Assembly: GCA_030765185.1 (NCBI GenBank)
Contig: JAVCDE010000033.1
Location: forward strand, 138,957 to 186,988
DNA: 48,032 nucleotides
Direction: 5' to 3'
Source of the DNA: Candidatus Aceula meridiana
Lineage (GTDB): Bacteria > Omnitrophota > Gorgyraeia > Zapsychrales > Aceulaceae
The notes beneath the pieces are model-generated. The model ran no database searches, was not told the origin of the DNA, and saw nothing but the letters and a program-made list of their open reading frames with translations. Positions 41,347 to 48,032 of this stretch are shown in pieces (the first letter of the stretch is position 1; the number at the start of each line of letters is the position of its first letter). The position numbers and the translations under genes are program-made.

Positions 41347-43095
41347 TTAATTATTTCCTCGACTAATAGCTTCAAATTTACACACCTCATAGCATTTTCC
41401 ACATTTAATGCATTTTTCTTGAATAATTTTATACCCTTCGTCTTTATCGCCGACAATTGCATCAACCGGACAATTTCTTTTACACAAACCACAACGACGG
41501 CATTTTTCTTCAATAACTTTATACTCATATAAAGATTCACATTTTCCGGCAGTGCATTTTTTGTGCTCAATGTGATCAATATACTCATTTTCAAAGTATT
41601 TTAAAGTCGACATGACTGGGTTAGGCGCTGTTTGTCCTAAACCACAAAGCGAAGCCTTTTGCATTGTATGAGAAATGGTTTTAAGCTTTTCAATGTGCTC
41701 CTGGGTGCCTTTACCTTCAGAAATTTCAGTAAGCAAATCTAGCATCTGCTTTCCACCAATTCTACACGGAGCACATTTTCCGCAGGACTCATCTACACAA
41801 AACTTTAAATAAAACTTCGCAATATCTACCATACAGTCGTCTTCATCCATAACAATCATTCCACCAGACCCCATAATAGAACCTAAATTCTGAAGATTTT
41901 CATAATCAATCGGCGTATCAAAAAATTTCTCTGGAATGACACCGCCTGAAGGGCCACCGGTCTGTACCGCTTTAATATTTTTATTATCTGGGACACCTCC
42001 CCCTATGTCATAAACAATTTCTCTAAATGTAATCCCCATGGGAACTTCGATTAGACTAGAATTTGCAATTTTACCGGTTAAAGCAAAAACTTTTGTTCCT
42101 TTTGATTTTTCTGTGCCAATTTTTGCAAGCCAATCCCCACCCTTACAAATAATTGGCGCAACACTGGAAAGTGTTTCTACGTTATTAATAACAGTGGGTT
42201 TGCCCCATAGACCGATTACAGAAGGATATGGTGGCCTTGGGACTGGACACCCTCTTTTGCCTTCAATCGAAGCGATGAGTGCGGTTTCTTCACCGCAGAC
42301 AAAAGCGCCTGCTCCTAAACGTATTTCTAGCTCAAACGAAAAATCTGTTCCTAAAATATTTTGCCCAAGCAATCCTTTTTCTCGTGCTTGGCTTAAAGCT
42401 AAGTTCACCCTAAGAATCGCTAATGGATATTCCGCTCGAATATAAAAATATCCCTTTTTTGCCCCAATGGCAAAACCTGCGATAATCATACCTTCAACAA
42501 CAGTATGAGGATCACCTTCTAAAACACTGCGGTCCATATAAGCACCCGGGTCTCCCTCGTCTGCATTGCAGATAATAAATTTTGTCTCATTGTCCTGTTC
42601 TTTGGCAAAATTCCATTTCATCCAGGTAGGAAAACCTCCTCCTCCACGCCCGCGCAAACCACTCTTTTTAATTTCTTCAATCACCTTATCTCGGTCATCT
42701 AATTCTAATACCTTCTTTAGGCCAAGATAACCGTCTGCAGCCAGATAATCCTCTATATTTTCAGGATCGACATTACCACAATTTCTAAGCACAATCCGAA
42801 TCTGCTTATCTTCAGGCTTAGCTAAAATCTCTTTAACAATATCATTATTTTTGATTGATTTACGAATAATCATATCGATATCTTTTTCATTCACATTAAC
42901 ATATGTAATGTCACTGGGCATAATCCTGACAACAACACCCTGGTTATAAATATTAATATCCGCAGCCCTGACAACCTGTGCTTGCTCATCTAAAGCTCGG
43001 TCTCGTAAAGCTGAATTAAACAACTCGGCGAAGCGGACAGTTTCCTTATTGTTGGCTGTATCTTTAACAAGAATTATTTTTTTAAGCTTCCCCAT
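41347..43095 (-). CDS. hydB: NADH-binding hydrogenase subunit, NuoF/HndC type
   Basis: This is the flavin subunit that binds NAD(H) and FMN and, in bifurcating enzymes, splits electrons between NAD+ and ferredoxin. It has 582 residues. FMN/NADH motifs are SGLRGRGGGGFPTWMKW, CNADEGDPGAYMDR, GAGAFVCGEETALIASIEG and NNVETLSSV. The NuoF-type [4Fe-4S] site is ESCGKCAPCRIG. Two extra [4Fe-4S] sites close the protein (CRRCGLCKRNCPVDAI and CIKCGKCYEVCKFEAI). The N-terminal ~120 residues look like a thioredoxin-fold domain but have lost the cluster cysteines. It overlaps the HndB-like gene by 14 bases. Confidence 0.96.
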   Translation of the reverse strand: MGKLKKIILVKDTANNKETVRFAELFNSALRDRALDEQAQVVRAADINIYNQGVVVRIMPSDITYVNVNEKDIDMIIRKSIKNNDIVKEILAKPEDKQIRIVLRNCGNVDPENIEDYLAADGYLGLKKVLELDDRDKVIEEIKKSGLRGRGGGGFPTWMKWNFAKEQDNETKFIICNADEGDPGAYMDRSVLEGDPHTVVEGMIIAGFAIGAKKGYFYIRAEYPLAILRVNLALSQAREKGLLGQNILGTDFSFELEIRLGAGAFVCGEETALIASIEGKRGCPVPRPPYPSVIGLWGKPTVINNVETLSSVAPIICKGGDWLAKIGTEKSKGTKVFALTGKIANSSLIEVPMGITFREIVYDIGGGVPDNKNIKAVQTGGPSGGVIPEKFFDTPIDYENLQNLGSIMGSGGMIVMDEDDCMVDIAKFYLKFCVDESCGKCAPCRIGGKQMLDLLTEISEGKGTQEHIEKLKTISHTMQKASLCGLGQTAPNPVMSTLKYFENEYIDHIEHKKCTAGKCESLYEYKVIEEKCRRCGLCKRNCPVDAIVGDKDEGYKIIQEKCIKCGKCYEVCKFEAISRGNN

Positions 43096-43453
43096 TGTCC
43101 TCTTCCTTTATTATTGAATAGATATGATCATCGATTAATTGTTTAGCCATCACATGCTTTTGAACAATTTTTTCAGCCGTATCCTTGTCAACGCCGCCAT
43201 AGACAACACGCGCCACACCTTCAGCCTTAACCTCCACTAAAGGTTCAGCATAACATTTACCAGCACAACCTGTTCTAAAAACAGAAACATCCAGCTTATT
43301 TTCTTTAACGGCTTTCTGAATTGTTTCAAAAACAACATCAGCACCGGCGGCAATGCCACAAGTACTTAGTCCTACCTTGATCCAATTTTTATTTTTGGGC
43401 TTACCGCTTTTGGATTCTTGTTCAAAATTATCTATTGTTAATTTCATCGTCAT
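43082..43453 (-). CDS. HndB-like [2Fe-2S] thioredoxin-fold subunit
   Basis: This 123-residue protein has WIKVGLSTCGIAAGADVVFE and FRTGCAGKCYAEPLVEV, which together give the four cysteines of a thioredoxin-like [2Fe-2S] ferredoxin. Proteins of this type (HndB; HydD-like) occur between the NuoE- and NuoF-like subunits in NAD(P)-linked hydrogenase operons and relay electrons. Its presence explains why the N-terminal thioredoxin-like domain of the NuoF-type subunit has no cysteines. The gene starts 9 bases after the REC-NuoE fusion. Confidence 0.92.
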   Translation of the reverse strand: MTMKLTIDNFEQESKSGKPKNKNWIKVGLSTCGIAAGADVVFETIQKAVKENKLDVSVFRTGCAGKCYAEPLVEVKAEGVARVVYGGVDKDTAEKIVQKHVMAKQLIDDHIYSIIKEEDNGEA

Positions 43454-43462
43454 CCCCTCTTA

Positions 43463-44338
43463 TCAAGCAACGTTAACAGTTTGATTGTTATATTTAGAAA
43501 TAATCTCAAGCAGATCACCAGGCTTAAGATTACCATATATCTTACCGTCAATCATAATAACTGGAGCTAAACCACAGCACCCCAAACAGCGCACACTTGA
43601 AAGCTGAAACATACCATCTTTGGTTACTTCGCCTTCTTCAATATTAAGAATATTTTTTATCTCTTTCAATAGCTGCGGAGACCCTTTGAGATAACACGCC
43701 GTTCCCATACAAACTGAAATGACATGCTTGCCTGGTTTTTCTAGCTTAAAATAATGATAAAAAGAAATAACTTCATAAATCCTTGCTAAAGGAATTCCTA
43801 AACAGCGCGACAAATCAAAAGAAACATCGCGGGGAATATAGCCATAATGATTTTCCACCTCATGCAAAACCATAATCAGATTACCTTCTTTTCCTTCCCA
43901 TTTCTTAATAAGCTGCTCGATCATAGACAAATTTTCATAATGCTCAGAACTTTTCTTAGATAAAAAGAAACTGATTTTTTTTATTAAATCTTCAGGATCA
44001 ACGGGCTTCTCCATGATCGCTTTGATAGGCAACTTGTCATTGTCTGGCTTCAGCTCAAAAGAAAAAGAGTGCTCTTTTCTGGCCCCAGTAATCATAATAA
44101 TAGGAATATCTTTCACTGCGGCATCTGCCGCAATAGCCTTAGCGGTTTCCGCCCCTTCAGTTTTATAGGTCATCATCATGTCTAAAAGAATAAGATCAGG
44201 CAGTTCCTTTTTGACTTTATGAAAACCTTCCTGGCCGTTATTTGCCGTCAGGACCTGATAATCATGGGCCTCTAACAAAAGCTTGGTTGCGTCCACAAAA
44301 TCGCAATCATCATCAATAATTAAAATCTTATGTTGCAT
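43463..44338 (-). CDS. Receiver domain fused to NuoE-type hydrogenase subunit
   Basis: The protein has 291 residues and two domains in one open frame. Residues 1-~128 are a complete REC domain: LIIDDDCDF, phospho-acceptor Asp53 in LILLDMMMTY, IMITGA and the lysine in AIMEKPVDPE. Residues ~137-285 are a NuoE/HydC [2Fe-2S] thioredoxin-like subunit (NHYGYIPRDVSFDLSRCLGI, ISVCMGTACYLKGS, SSVRCLGCCGLAPV) with all four cluster cysteines. NuoE-type subunits normally have no receiver. The neighbours are the sensor kinase upstream and HndB/NuoF subunits downstream, so the fusion places a phospho-switch directly on an electron-transfer subunit of the hydrogenase. The regulatory role is inference. Confidence 0.95.
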   Translation of the reverse strand: MQHKILIIDDDCDFVDATKLLLEAHDYQVLTANNGQEGFHKVKKELPDLILLDMMMTYKTEGAETAKAIAADAAVKDIPIIMITGARKEHSFSFELKPDNDKLPIKAIMEKPVDPEDLIKKISFFLSKKSSEHYENLSMIEQLIKKWEGKEGNLIMVLHEVENHYGYIPRDVSFDLSRCLGIPLARIYEVISFYHYFKLEKPGKHVISVCMGTACYLKGSPQLLKEIKNILNIEEGEVTKDGMFQLSSVRCLGCCGLAPVIMIDGKIYGNLKPGDLLEIISKYNNQTVNVA

Positions 44339-44378
44339 TCTTCAATCCTCTTTTATTAGTTTATTCTTTCTATAAACT

Positions 44379-46205
44379 TTATCTTTCAATCTGAAAAATA
44401 AAAGAATTTCCGTTTTCTCTAGGCACAGCCTTGATAGAGCCACCGTGTTGTTTGACAATTTCGCTTGTAATAAATAATCCAATGCCTGTTCCTTTAATGC
44501 TTTCCATTCCTCGATAAAGAACACGTGAGAATTTCTTAAAAAGCTTACTTAAATCGCCTTCTACGATAGGAAGCCCATCATTATAAACCTCTACCTCTAC
44601 CATGTGCCCTTGAATTCGTGAATCAATACGAATCTCACCCTTAGATTTGCCGTATTTAATCGCATTGCTCAAAAGATTATTAGCAACAACTTGAAGCAAC
44701 CCAGAATCAGCAACAACTTTAAGTTCTGGATCAATGCGGTTCGTCACTCGCATTTCTTTCTCAGACGCTTGCTGTGCAAAAGCATCAACGGTAACATTAA
44801 AAACGTGCTCTTTCAAAGAAATCTCTTTTTTTGAAACTTGCAATTCATCTTTTTCAATACGACTTAAATTTAGAAAATTCTTAACCGTGACCGTTAGATA
44901 ATCTAAATTTCTCGCCATAGATTTAAGTGCTTTTTGTTGCTTTTCATTAATCGGCCCTAAAATCCCTTTATTAAACAAATATGTATTAAGAACAACAGAC
45001 GAAAGAACACCTTTAAATTCGTGAGAAACAAAACCAATCAAATCCAAATAACGCTTATTTAAAATCTCAAGGCTTTCGTTGACCACTTCTAGTTTTTCAT
45101 CCCGCTCTACCAAGGCCTCAGACATTTTATTAATCGACGATATCAGCTCGTTAAGCTCTCTTACATCAGTCTTTTCTTTTACTTTAGCTCCAAGAACGCC
45201 ATCTGATATCTTCTTGGTTGTGTTAAGTATTTTTTTCAAAGGAACAATGATAGGATTAATTATAAAAGGCATAAAAATAATCGTAATAAGCAACGTCAAG
45301 GCCATAATAAAAATTAGTTTAAAAAATAAATTCTTTTGTAATTCTGTAAAAGGTTTTTCTAGAATCCCAACATAAAGAATGCCAATAACCTCTCCGTCAA
45401 TATTATAAATCGGTTCATACGCCGTATAGTACCAATCTGTGACGACAAAAGCCTTATCCAACCATTTTCTTCCTTGATTAATAACAGTTTCATAAACCGC
45501 GCTAGAAACCCTTGTGCCTATCGCACGCTGACCGGTTTTATCCAAAACGTTTGTCGTAATACGAACGTCTCCCTGAAAAATAGTAATCGTTCCTAAAGGC
45601 TTTCCCTGATAAAAACGATTTTCATACACTGTTTCAACAATGCCATCAATAAACTTATAATTTCTATTTAAAACTTTCCCACCAACTAAAATCTTATCAA
45701 GATGTCCTGTCGTCATCATAAAGGGCTTTGCGTATTCCAAGGCCATCACGCTATCTAATTGATCTTTATCCGTTGGCAAGGCTTTCGGCGTAGGCTTAAT
45801 CTTGATTCCTTCGACTCTTCCCTTGATTCTTTCAATCTGTTCTTTAGGGATAATTCTGACAGCCCCGACGTCCTGCGTAGTCTCATCAACTCTTAAAACA
45901 ATTTTGCTCGCCTCTTTATTAATCTTATCTTTAGGAACCCAGTATAAATAATCCAAATCCAAATAATTTCGCAATAATCCTAAGTCATCATCCGCATCAA
46001 TTAAATTAAATGCCATCTGCATCTGCTGAAATTGTTGATTATATAAAACATGCACAATTTCGAGATCCTTGCTTGCCCTATGCTGCGCAGTTTTTAAAAT
46101 GTTATTCTTAATAACAAGATATCCAAACACACTCATGCATAAACTCAACAGCAAAATAATGCTAAGCAAAATAAACATTATTTTTGTTCTTAATTTAACA
46201 ATCAT
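44379..46205 (-). CDS. Membrane sensor histidine kinase with Cache domain
   Basis: The protein has 608 residues. A membrane helix lies at ~9-31. An extracytoplasmic single-Cache-3-like domain at ~35-290 includes GQRAIGTRVSSAVYETVI and DWYYTAYEPIYNIDGEVIGI. The second helix is at ~292-318, followed by HAMP and a coiled coil to ~380. The HisKA domain has His395 in GFVSHEFKGVLSS. The ATPase domain has an N-box in LLQVVANNLLSNAIKYG and GTGIGLFITSEIV. The G1 box is unusual: VYNDGLPIVEGDL in place of DxGxG. The only receiver domains in the locus are the REC-NuoE fusion, 40 bases downstream, and the small REC protein; these are its likely partners. Confidence 0.93.
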   Translation of the reverse strand: MIVKLRTKIMFILLSIILLLSLCMSVFGYLVIKNNILKTAQHRASKDLEIVHVLYNQQFQQMQMAFNLIDADDDLGLLRNYLDLDYLYWVPKDKINKEASKIVLRVDETTQDVGAVRIIPKEQIERIKGRVEGIKIKPTPKALPTDKDQLDSVMALEYAKPFMMTTGHLDKILVGGKVLNRNYKFIDGIVETVYENRFYQGKPLGTITIFQGDVRITTNVLDKTGQRAIGTRVSSAVYETVINQGRKWLDKAFVVTDWYYTAYEPIYNIDGEVIGILYVGILEKPFTELQKNLFFKLIFIMALTLLITIIFMPFIINPIIVPLKKILNTTKKISDGVLGAKVKEKTDVRELNELISSINKMSEALVERDEKLEVVNESLEILNKRYLDLIGFVSHEFKGVLSSVVLNTYLFNKGILGPINEKQQKALKSMARNLDYLTVTVKNFLNLSRIEKDELQVSKKEISLKEHVFNVTVDAFAQQASEKEMRVTNRIDPELKVVADSGLLQVVANNLLSNAIKYGKSKGEIRIDSRIQGHMVEVEVYNDGLPIVEGDLSKLFKKFSRVLYRGMESIKGTGIGLFITSEIVKQHGGSIKAVPRENGNSFIFQIER

Positions 46206-46209
46206 ACCA

Positions 46210-46839
46210 TCAGGTCCTTTTCTTTTTTAAAGACTTTACAAAATATGCAATGGACTCTAGCTCAATTTTAAGATTCATATCATTAATATAAAAATTCTTC
46301 GGTGCTTTTAAAGCAATAGGAGCAAAATTCATAACGCCCTTAATTCCTGCTAAAATCATAATATCCAAAACCTGTTGCGCAGAGTGATATGGAACCGCAA
46401 TAACCCCAAGCTCAATTTTATTTTCATTAATAAAACCGTATAGTTGCTCTAACGCTAAAACCGGCGGCTTTGCCTTCTCATTCTGTGCCTTAGAGTCATT
46501 GTCAAAAAGGGCTACAATCTCAAGTCCTCCCTCACGGAAACCGTCGTACTTCATTAAAGCCTTCCCGATGTTTCCTGCACCAACAATAATAACTTTTTGC
46601 TTTTCATCTTTTTTCAGGACATCGTTCAACTGCTTAAGAAGCTCATCGACTTTATACCCGGCTCTTTTGTTTCCTGATAATCCAAATATAGAAAAATCTT
46701 TTCTTACTTGAATTGATGTTGTCCCAAGATTCTCTGCAAAATCATCTGAAAAAATACTTTCTTTCCCAAGCTTCTTTGAACGAATCAAGAAATCTCGGTA
46801 TTGAAAAAGCCTTAAAACGCTTTGTTTCACTAAAATCAC
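46210..46839 (-). CDS. rex: Redox-sensing transcriptional repressor Rex
   Basis: Rex represses fermentation and hydrogenase genes and leaves DNA when the NADH/NAD+ ratio is high. It has 209 residues. The N-terminal winged helix contains FAENLGTTSIQVRKDFSIFG and GNKRAGYKVDELL. The Rossmann domain has VIIVGAGNIGKALMKYDGF and LEIVALFDNDSK. The C-terminal swap helix ends with MNLKIELESIAYFVKSLKK. The start is a GTG with AAAGGA six bases upstream; no ATG fits better. It leads the hydrogenase operon and is followed by the kinase gene after 4 bases, so Rex should control its own operon through the site at 46911. Confidence 0.95.
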   Translation of the reverse strand: MILVKQSVLRLFQYRDFLIRSKKLGKESIFSDDFAENLGTTSIQVRKDFSIFGLSGNKRAGYKVDELLKQLNDVLKKDEKQKVIIVGAGNIGKALMKYDGFREGGLEIVALFDNDSKAQNEKAKPPVLALEQLYGFINENKIELGVIAVPYHSAQQVLDIMILAGIKGVMNFAPIALKAPKNFYINDMNLKIELESIAYFVKSLKKKRT

Positions 46840-46876
46840 TATTGTTCCTTTAATTCACATTAGAAATTATAATAAA

Positions 46877-46904
46877 AGAATAACACGTTCTTTCATAATG
46901 TCAA
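46877..46904 (-). promoter_or_regulatory. Promoter of the rex-hydrogenase operon
   Basis: TTGACA (46904-46899) and TATTCT (46882-46877) are separated by 16 bases on the minus strand. The start point is predicted near 46870, leaving about 30 untranslated bases to the GTG of rex. The Rex box sits immediately upstream. Confidence 0.68.
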
Positions 46905-46910
46905 GAATTA

Positions 46911-46928
46911 TTGTGAAACGATTCACTT
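46911..46928. promoter_or_regulatory. Rex-binding operator
   Basis: TTGTGAAACGATTCACTT matches the Rex operator consensus TTGTGAAnnnnTTCACAA as known from Gram-positives and Thermotogae, with two changes in the last half-site. It is six bases upstream of the -35 box. It is the only such site noticed in the window and lies between rex and the divergent mobile-element genes. Confidence 0.82.
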
Positions 46929-47065
46929 AAATAAAAAAAATCAAAAATAAATTAAAAAAATAATCGAACTTTTCTAGCCTCTTTCTTGCTTGCTATATGC
47001 GAAATTGTATGGCTATATAGTAGTACAAAAGTCTGCAATCGCCTGAGAATAAAGGAGTTTTGGCT

Positions 47066-47359
47066 ATGAATAAATGTTTCAAAGAAAGGCTTTCTGAGCT
47101 AATCGCTAAATATGACCCGATAAACAACCGGAATCTGTGCCCTAATCAACCCAGCAAGAAGAACATACGTGATTATCGCCTCCCTATCCCCGGAACAACA
47201 ATACATAAGAAATACAAGGGCCAAGCTCATATTATTTTAGTCTTAAAGGACAACTTTGAATACAAGCAAAGACGCTATAAATCTCTATCTGCCATTGCCA
47301 GAAAAATCACCGGGAGTCATTGGAATGGCTATGGATTTTTTGGATTGGAAAAACGATGA
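47066..47359 (+). CDS. DUF2924 protein (recombinase-associated)
   Basis: This 97-residue basic protein ends with the DUF2924 signature: LPIPGTTIHKKYKGQAHIIL, then FEYKQRRYKSLSAIARKITG and SHWNGYGFFGL. Family members are usually encoded directly before a large serine recombinase in integrated elements and are assumed to help it, for example in DNA binding. The ATG is chosen because AAAGGAG lies eight bases upstream. A TTG two codons earlier would be too close to it. The stop overlaps the recombinase start by ATGA. TTGCTA-18-TATATA near 46990-47020 may be its promoter. Confidence 0.9.
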   Translation: MNKCFKERLSELIAKYDPINNRNLCPNQPSKKNIRDYRLPIPGTTIHKKYKGQAHIILVLKDNFEYKQRRYKSLSAIARKITGSHWNGYGFFGLEKR

Positions 47360-48032
47360 ATTCTTCGACAAGCTCAAAACAAGTCCCTCCAAGAAAACAG
47401 ATAGTTAAATGCGCTATTTATACCCGCAAATCCACACAGGAAGGGCTTGATCAAGAGTTTACTACGCTAGACGCCCAACGTGAGTCTGCCGAAAATTATA
47501 TTGCCAGTCAAAAATCTCAAGGATGGATTACCCTGCCGGAAAAATACGATGATGGCGGTTTCACAGGCTCTAACATTGAACGCCCCGCAGTACAACGCCT
47601 CTTAAAAGACATCGCTGACGGTAAAATTGATTGTGTGATTGTTTATAAAGTCGATCGTCTTTCGCGCTCCCTTTTGGATTTTACACGATTGTTGGGAACT
47701 TTTGAACAAAACAATGTCACGTTTGTTTCGGTGACACAACACTTTAATACCAACAGCTCCATGGGACGATTAACGCTTAACATCCTTCTGTCCTTCGCGC
47801 AATTTGAACGTGAAATGATTAGCGAGCGCACTGCTGATAAAATAGGCGCTGCCCGCCGTAAAGGCAAATATACCGGAGGATGTCCAACCCTTGGCTTTAA
47901 TGTGAACAAAGAAAAACATACACTTATTATTAATCCAAAAGAAGCCGCCTTAGTTCAGCATATCTTTGACCTCTACATCAAGGAGCAATCTCTGCTAAAA
48001 GTAGCCGAGGTAGTTAACTCACAAGGCTACCG
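47356..48032 (+). CDS. Large serine recombinase, N-terminal part (runs off the right edge)
   Basis: About 225 residues are visible. The resolvase catalytic domain is complete: CAIYTRKSTQEG with the nucleophilic serine, DAQRESAENYI, YDDGGFTGSNIERPAVQRLL, CVIVYKVDRLSRSLLDF and FAQFEREMISERTADKIGAA with the catalytic arginines. The DNA-binding 'Recombinase' domain begins at about residue 170 (GKYTGGCPTLGFNVNKEK, VQHIFDLYIKEQSLLKVAEV). This fits a large serine integrase, or the group often found with DUF2924 in integrated elements. The frame is open at base 48032. An attachment site should lie nearby but cannot be identified from one end. Confidence 0.95.
   Translation, partial: MNSSTSSKQVPPRKQIVKCAIYTRKSTQEGLDQEFTTLDAQRESAENYIASQKSQGWITLPEKYDDGGFTGSNIERPAVQRLLKDIADGKIDCVIVYKVDRLSRSLLDFTRLLGTFEQNNVTFVSVTQHFNTNSSMGRLTLNILLSFAQFEREMISERTADKIGAARRKGKYTGGCPTLGFNVNKEKHTLIINPKEAALVQHIFDLYIKEQSLLKVAEVVNSQGY

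Noticed and set aside
1-48032. CRISPR array or rRNA genes
   Set aside because: No regularly spaced direct repeats and no rRNA-like conserved segments were seen in any intergenic stretch.

Overview
The window is a bacterial chromosome segment of moderate to low GC, with almost every gene on the minus strand. It looks like Candidatus Omnitrophota. The main reason is the 2108-residue protein at 27700-34026: it has a secretion signal, a long N-terminal module and a C-terminal tail that I recall as typical of exported giant proteins in that phylum. A chlamydia/spirochaete-like V-type ATPase operon and an anaerobic [FeFe]-hydrogenase cluster fit the same assignment. The taxonomic call is inference from memory, not from a database.

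Layout, left to right: (1) 1-6341, a V/A-type ATPase operon read leftward in the order E - DUF2764 - A - B - D - I (I runs off the left edge). (2) 6489-13584, a de novo pyrimidine locus: promoter, PyrR-binding leader, pyrR-pyrB-pyrC, then a LOG-like gene, an ICMT-like methyltransferase, pyrK, a half-size TSUP transporter, pyrD and pyrF. (3) 13600-18560, a small exported protein and two large multi-pass membrane proteins (YfhO-like and probable GT-C type). (4) 18592-26274, housekeeping and envelope genes: rsmI, glmS, a solo divergent bL27, a single-cysteine DsbA-like protein, a PBP5-type carboxypeptidase, an ATP-grasp ligase, a zinc peptidase and, on the plus strand, uppP. (5) 26276-34026, the giant CofD/YvcK-ROK fusion followed by a chain of very small, truncated or broken genes joined mostly by ATGA overlaps. 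(6) 34027-34861, an 835-base intergenic stretch with terminators, palindromes and one possible micro-ORF. (7) 34862-46928, one Rex-headed [FeFe]-hydrogenase regulon: rex, sensor kinase, a receiver-NuoE fusion, HndB-, NuoF- and HydA-type subunits, a second receiver, the TM1266-type protein and hydF-hydG-hydE. (8) 47066-48032, the edge of a mobile element on the plus strand (DUF2924 gene plus large serine recombinase).

How the genes work together: the hydrogenase subunits resemble the electron-bifurcating NAD(H)/ferredoxin enzymes. The operon encodes all three H-cluster maturases and starts with the NADH sensor Rex; a Rex operator lies just upstream of the promoter. A histidine kinase and two receiver domains are built into the operon, and one receiver is fused to the NuoE-like subunit. 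This suggests direct phospho-control of the enzyme.

The pyrimidine locus has a clear sigma70-type promoter, a PyrR box that overlaps the Shine-Dalgarno of a 62-codon leader ORF, and three hairpins inside that ORF. The ORF ends exactly on the pyrR start. This arrangement suggests that PyrR controls leader translation and, through it, transcription termination. These two systems are the best candidates for undescribed biology here; the giant fusion protein is the third.
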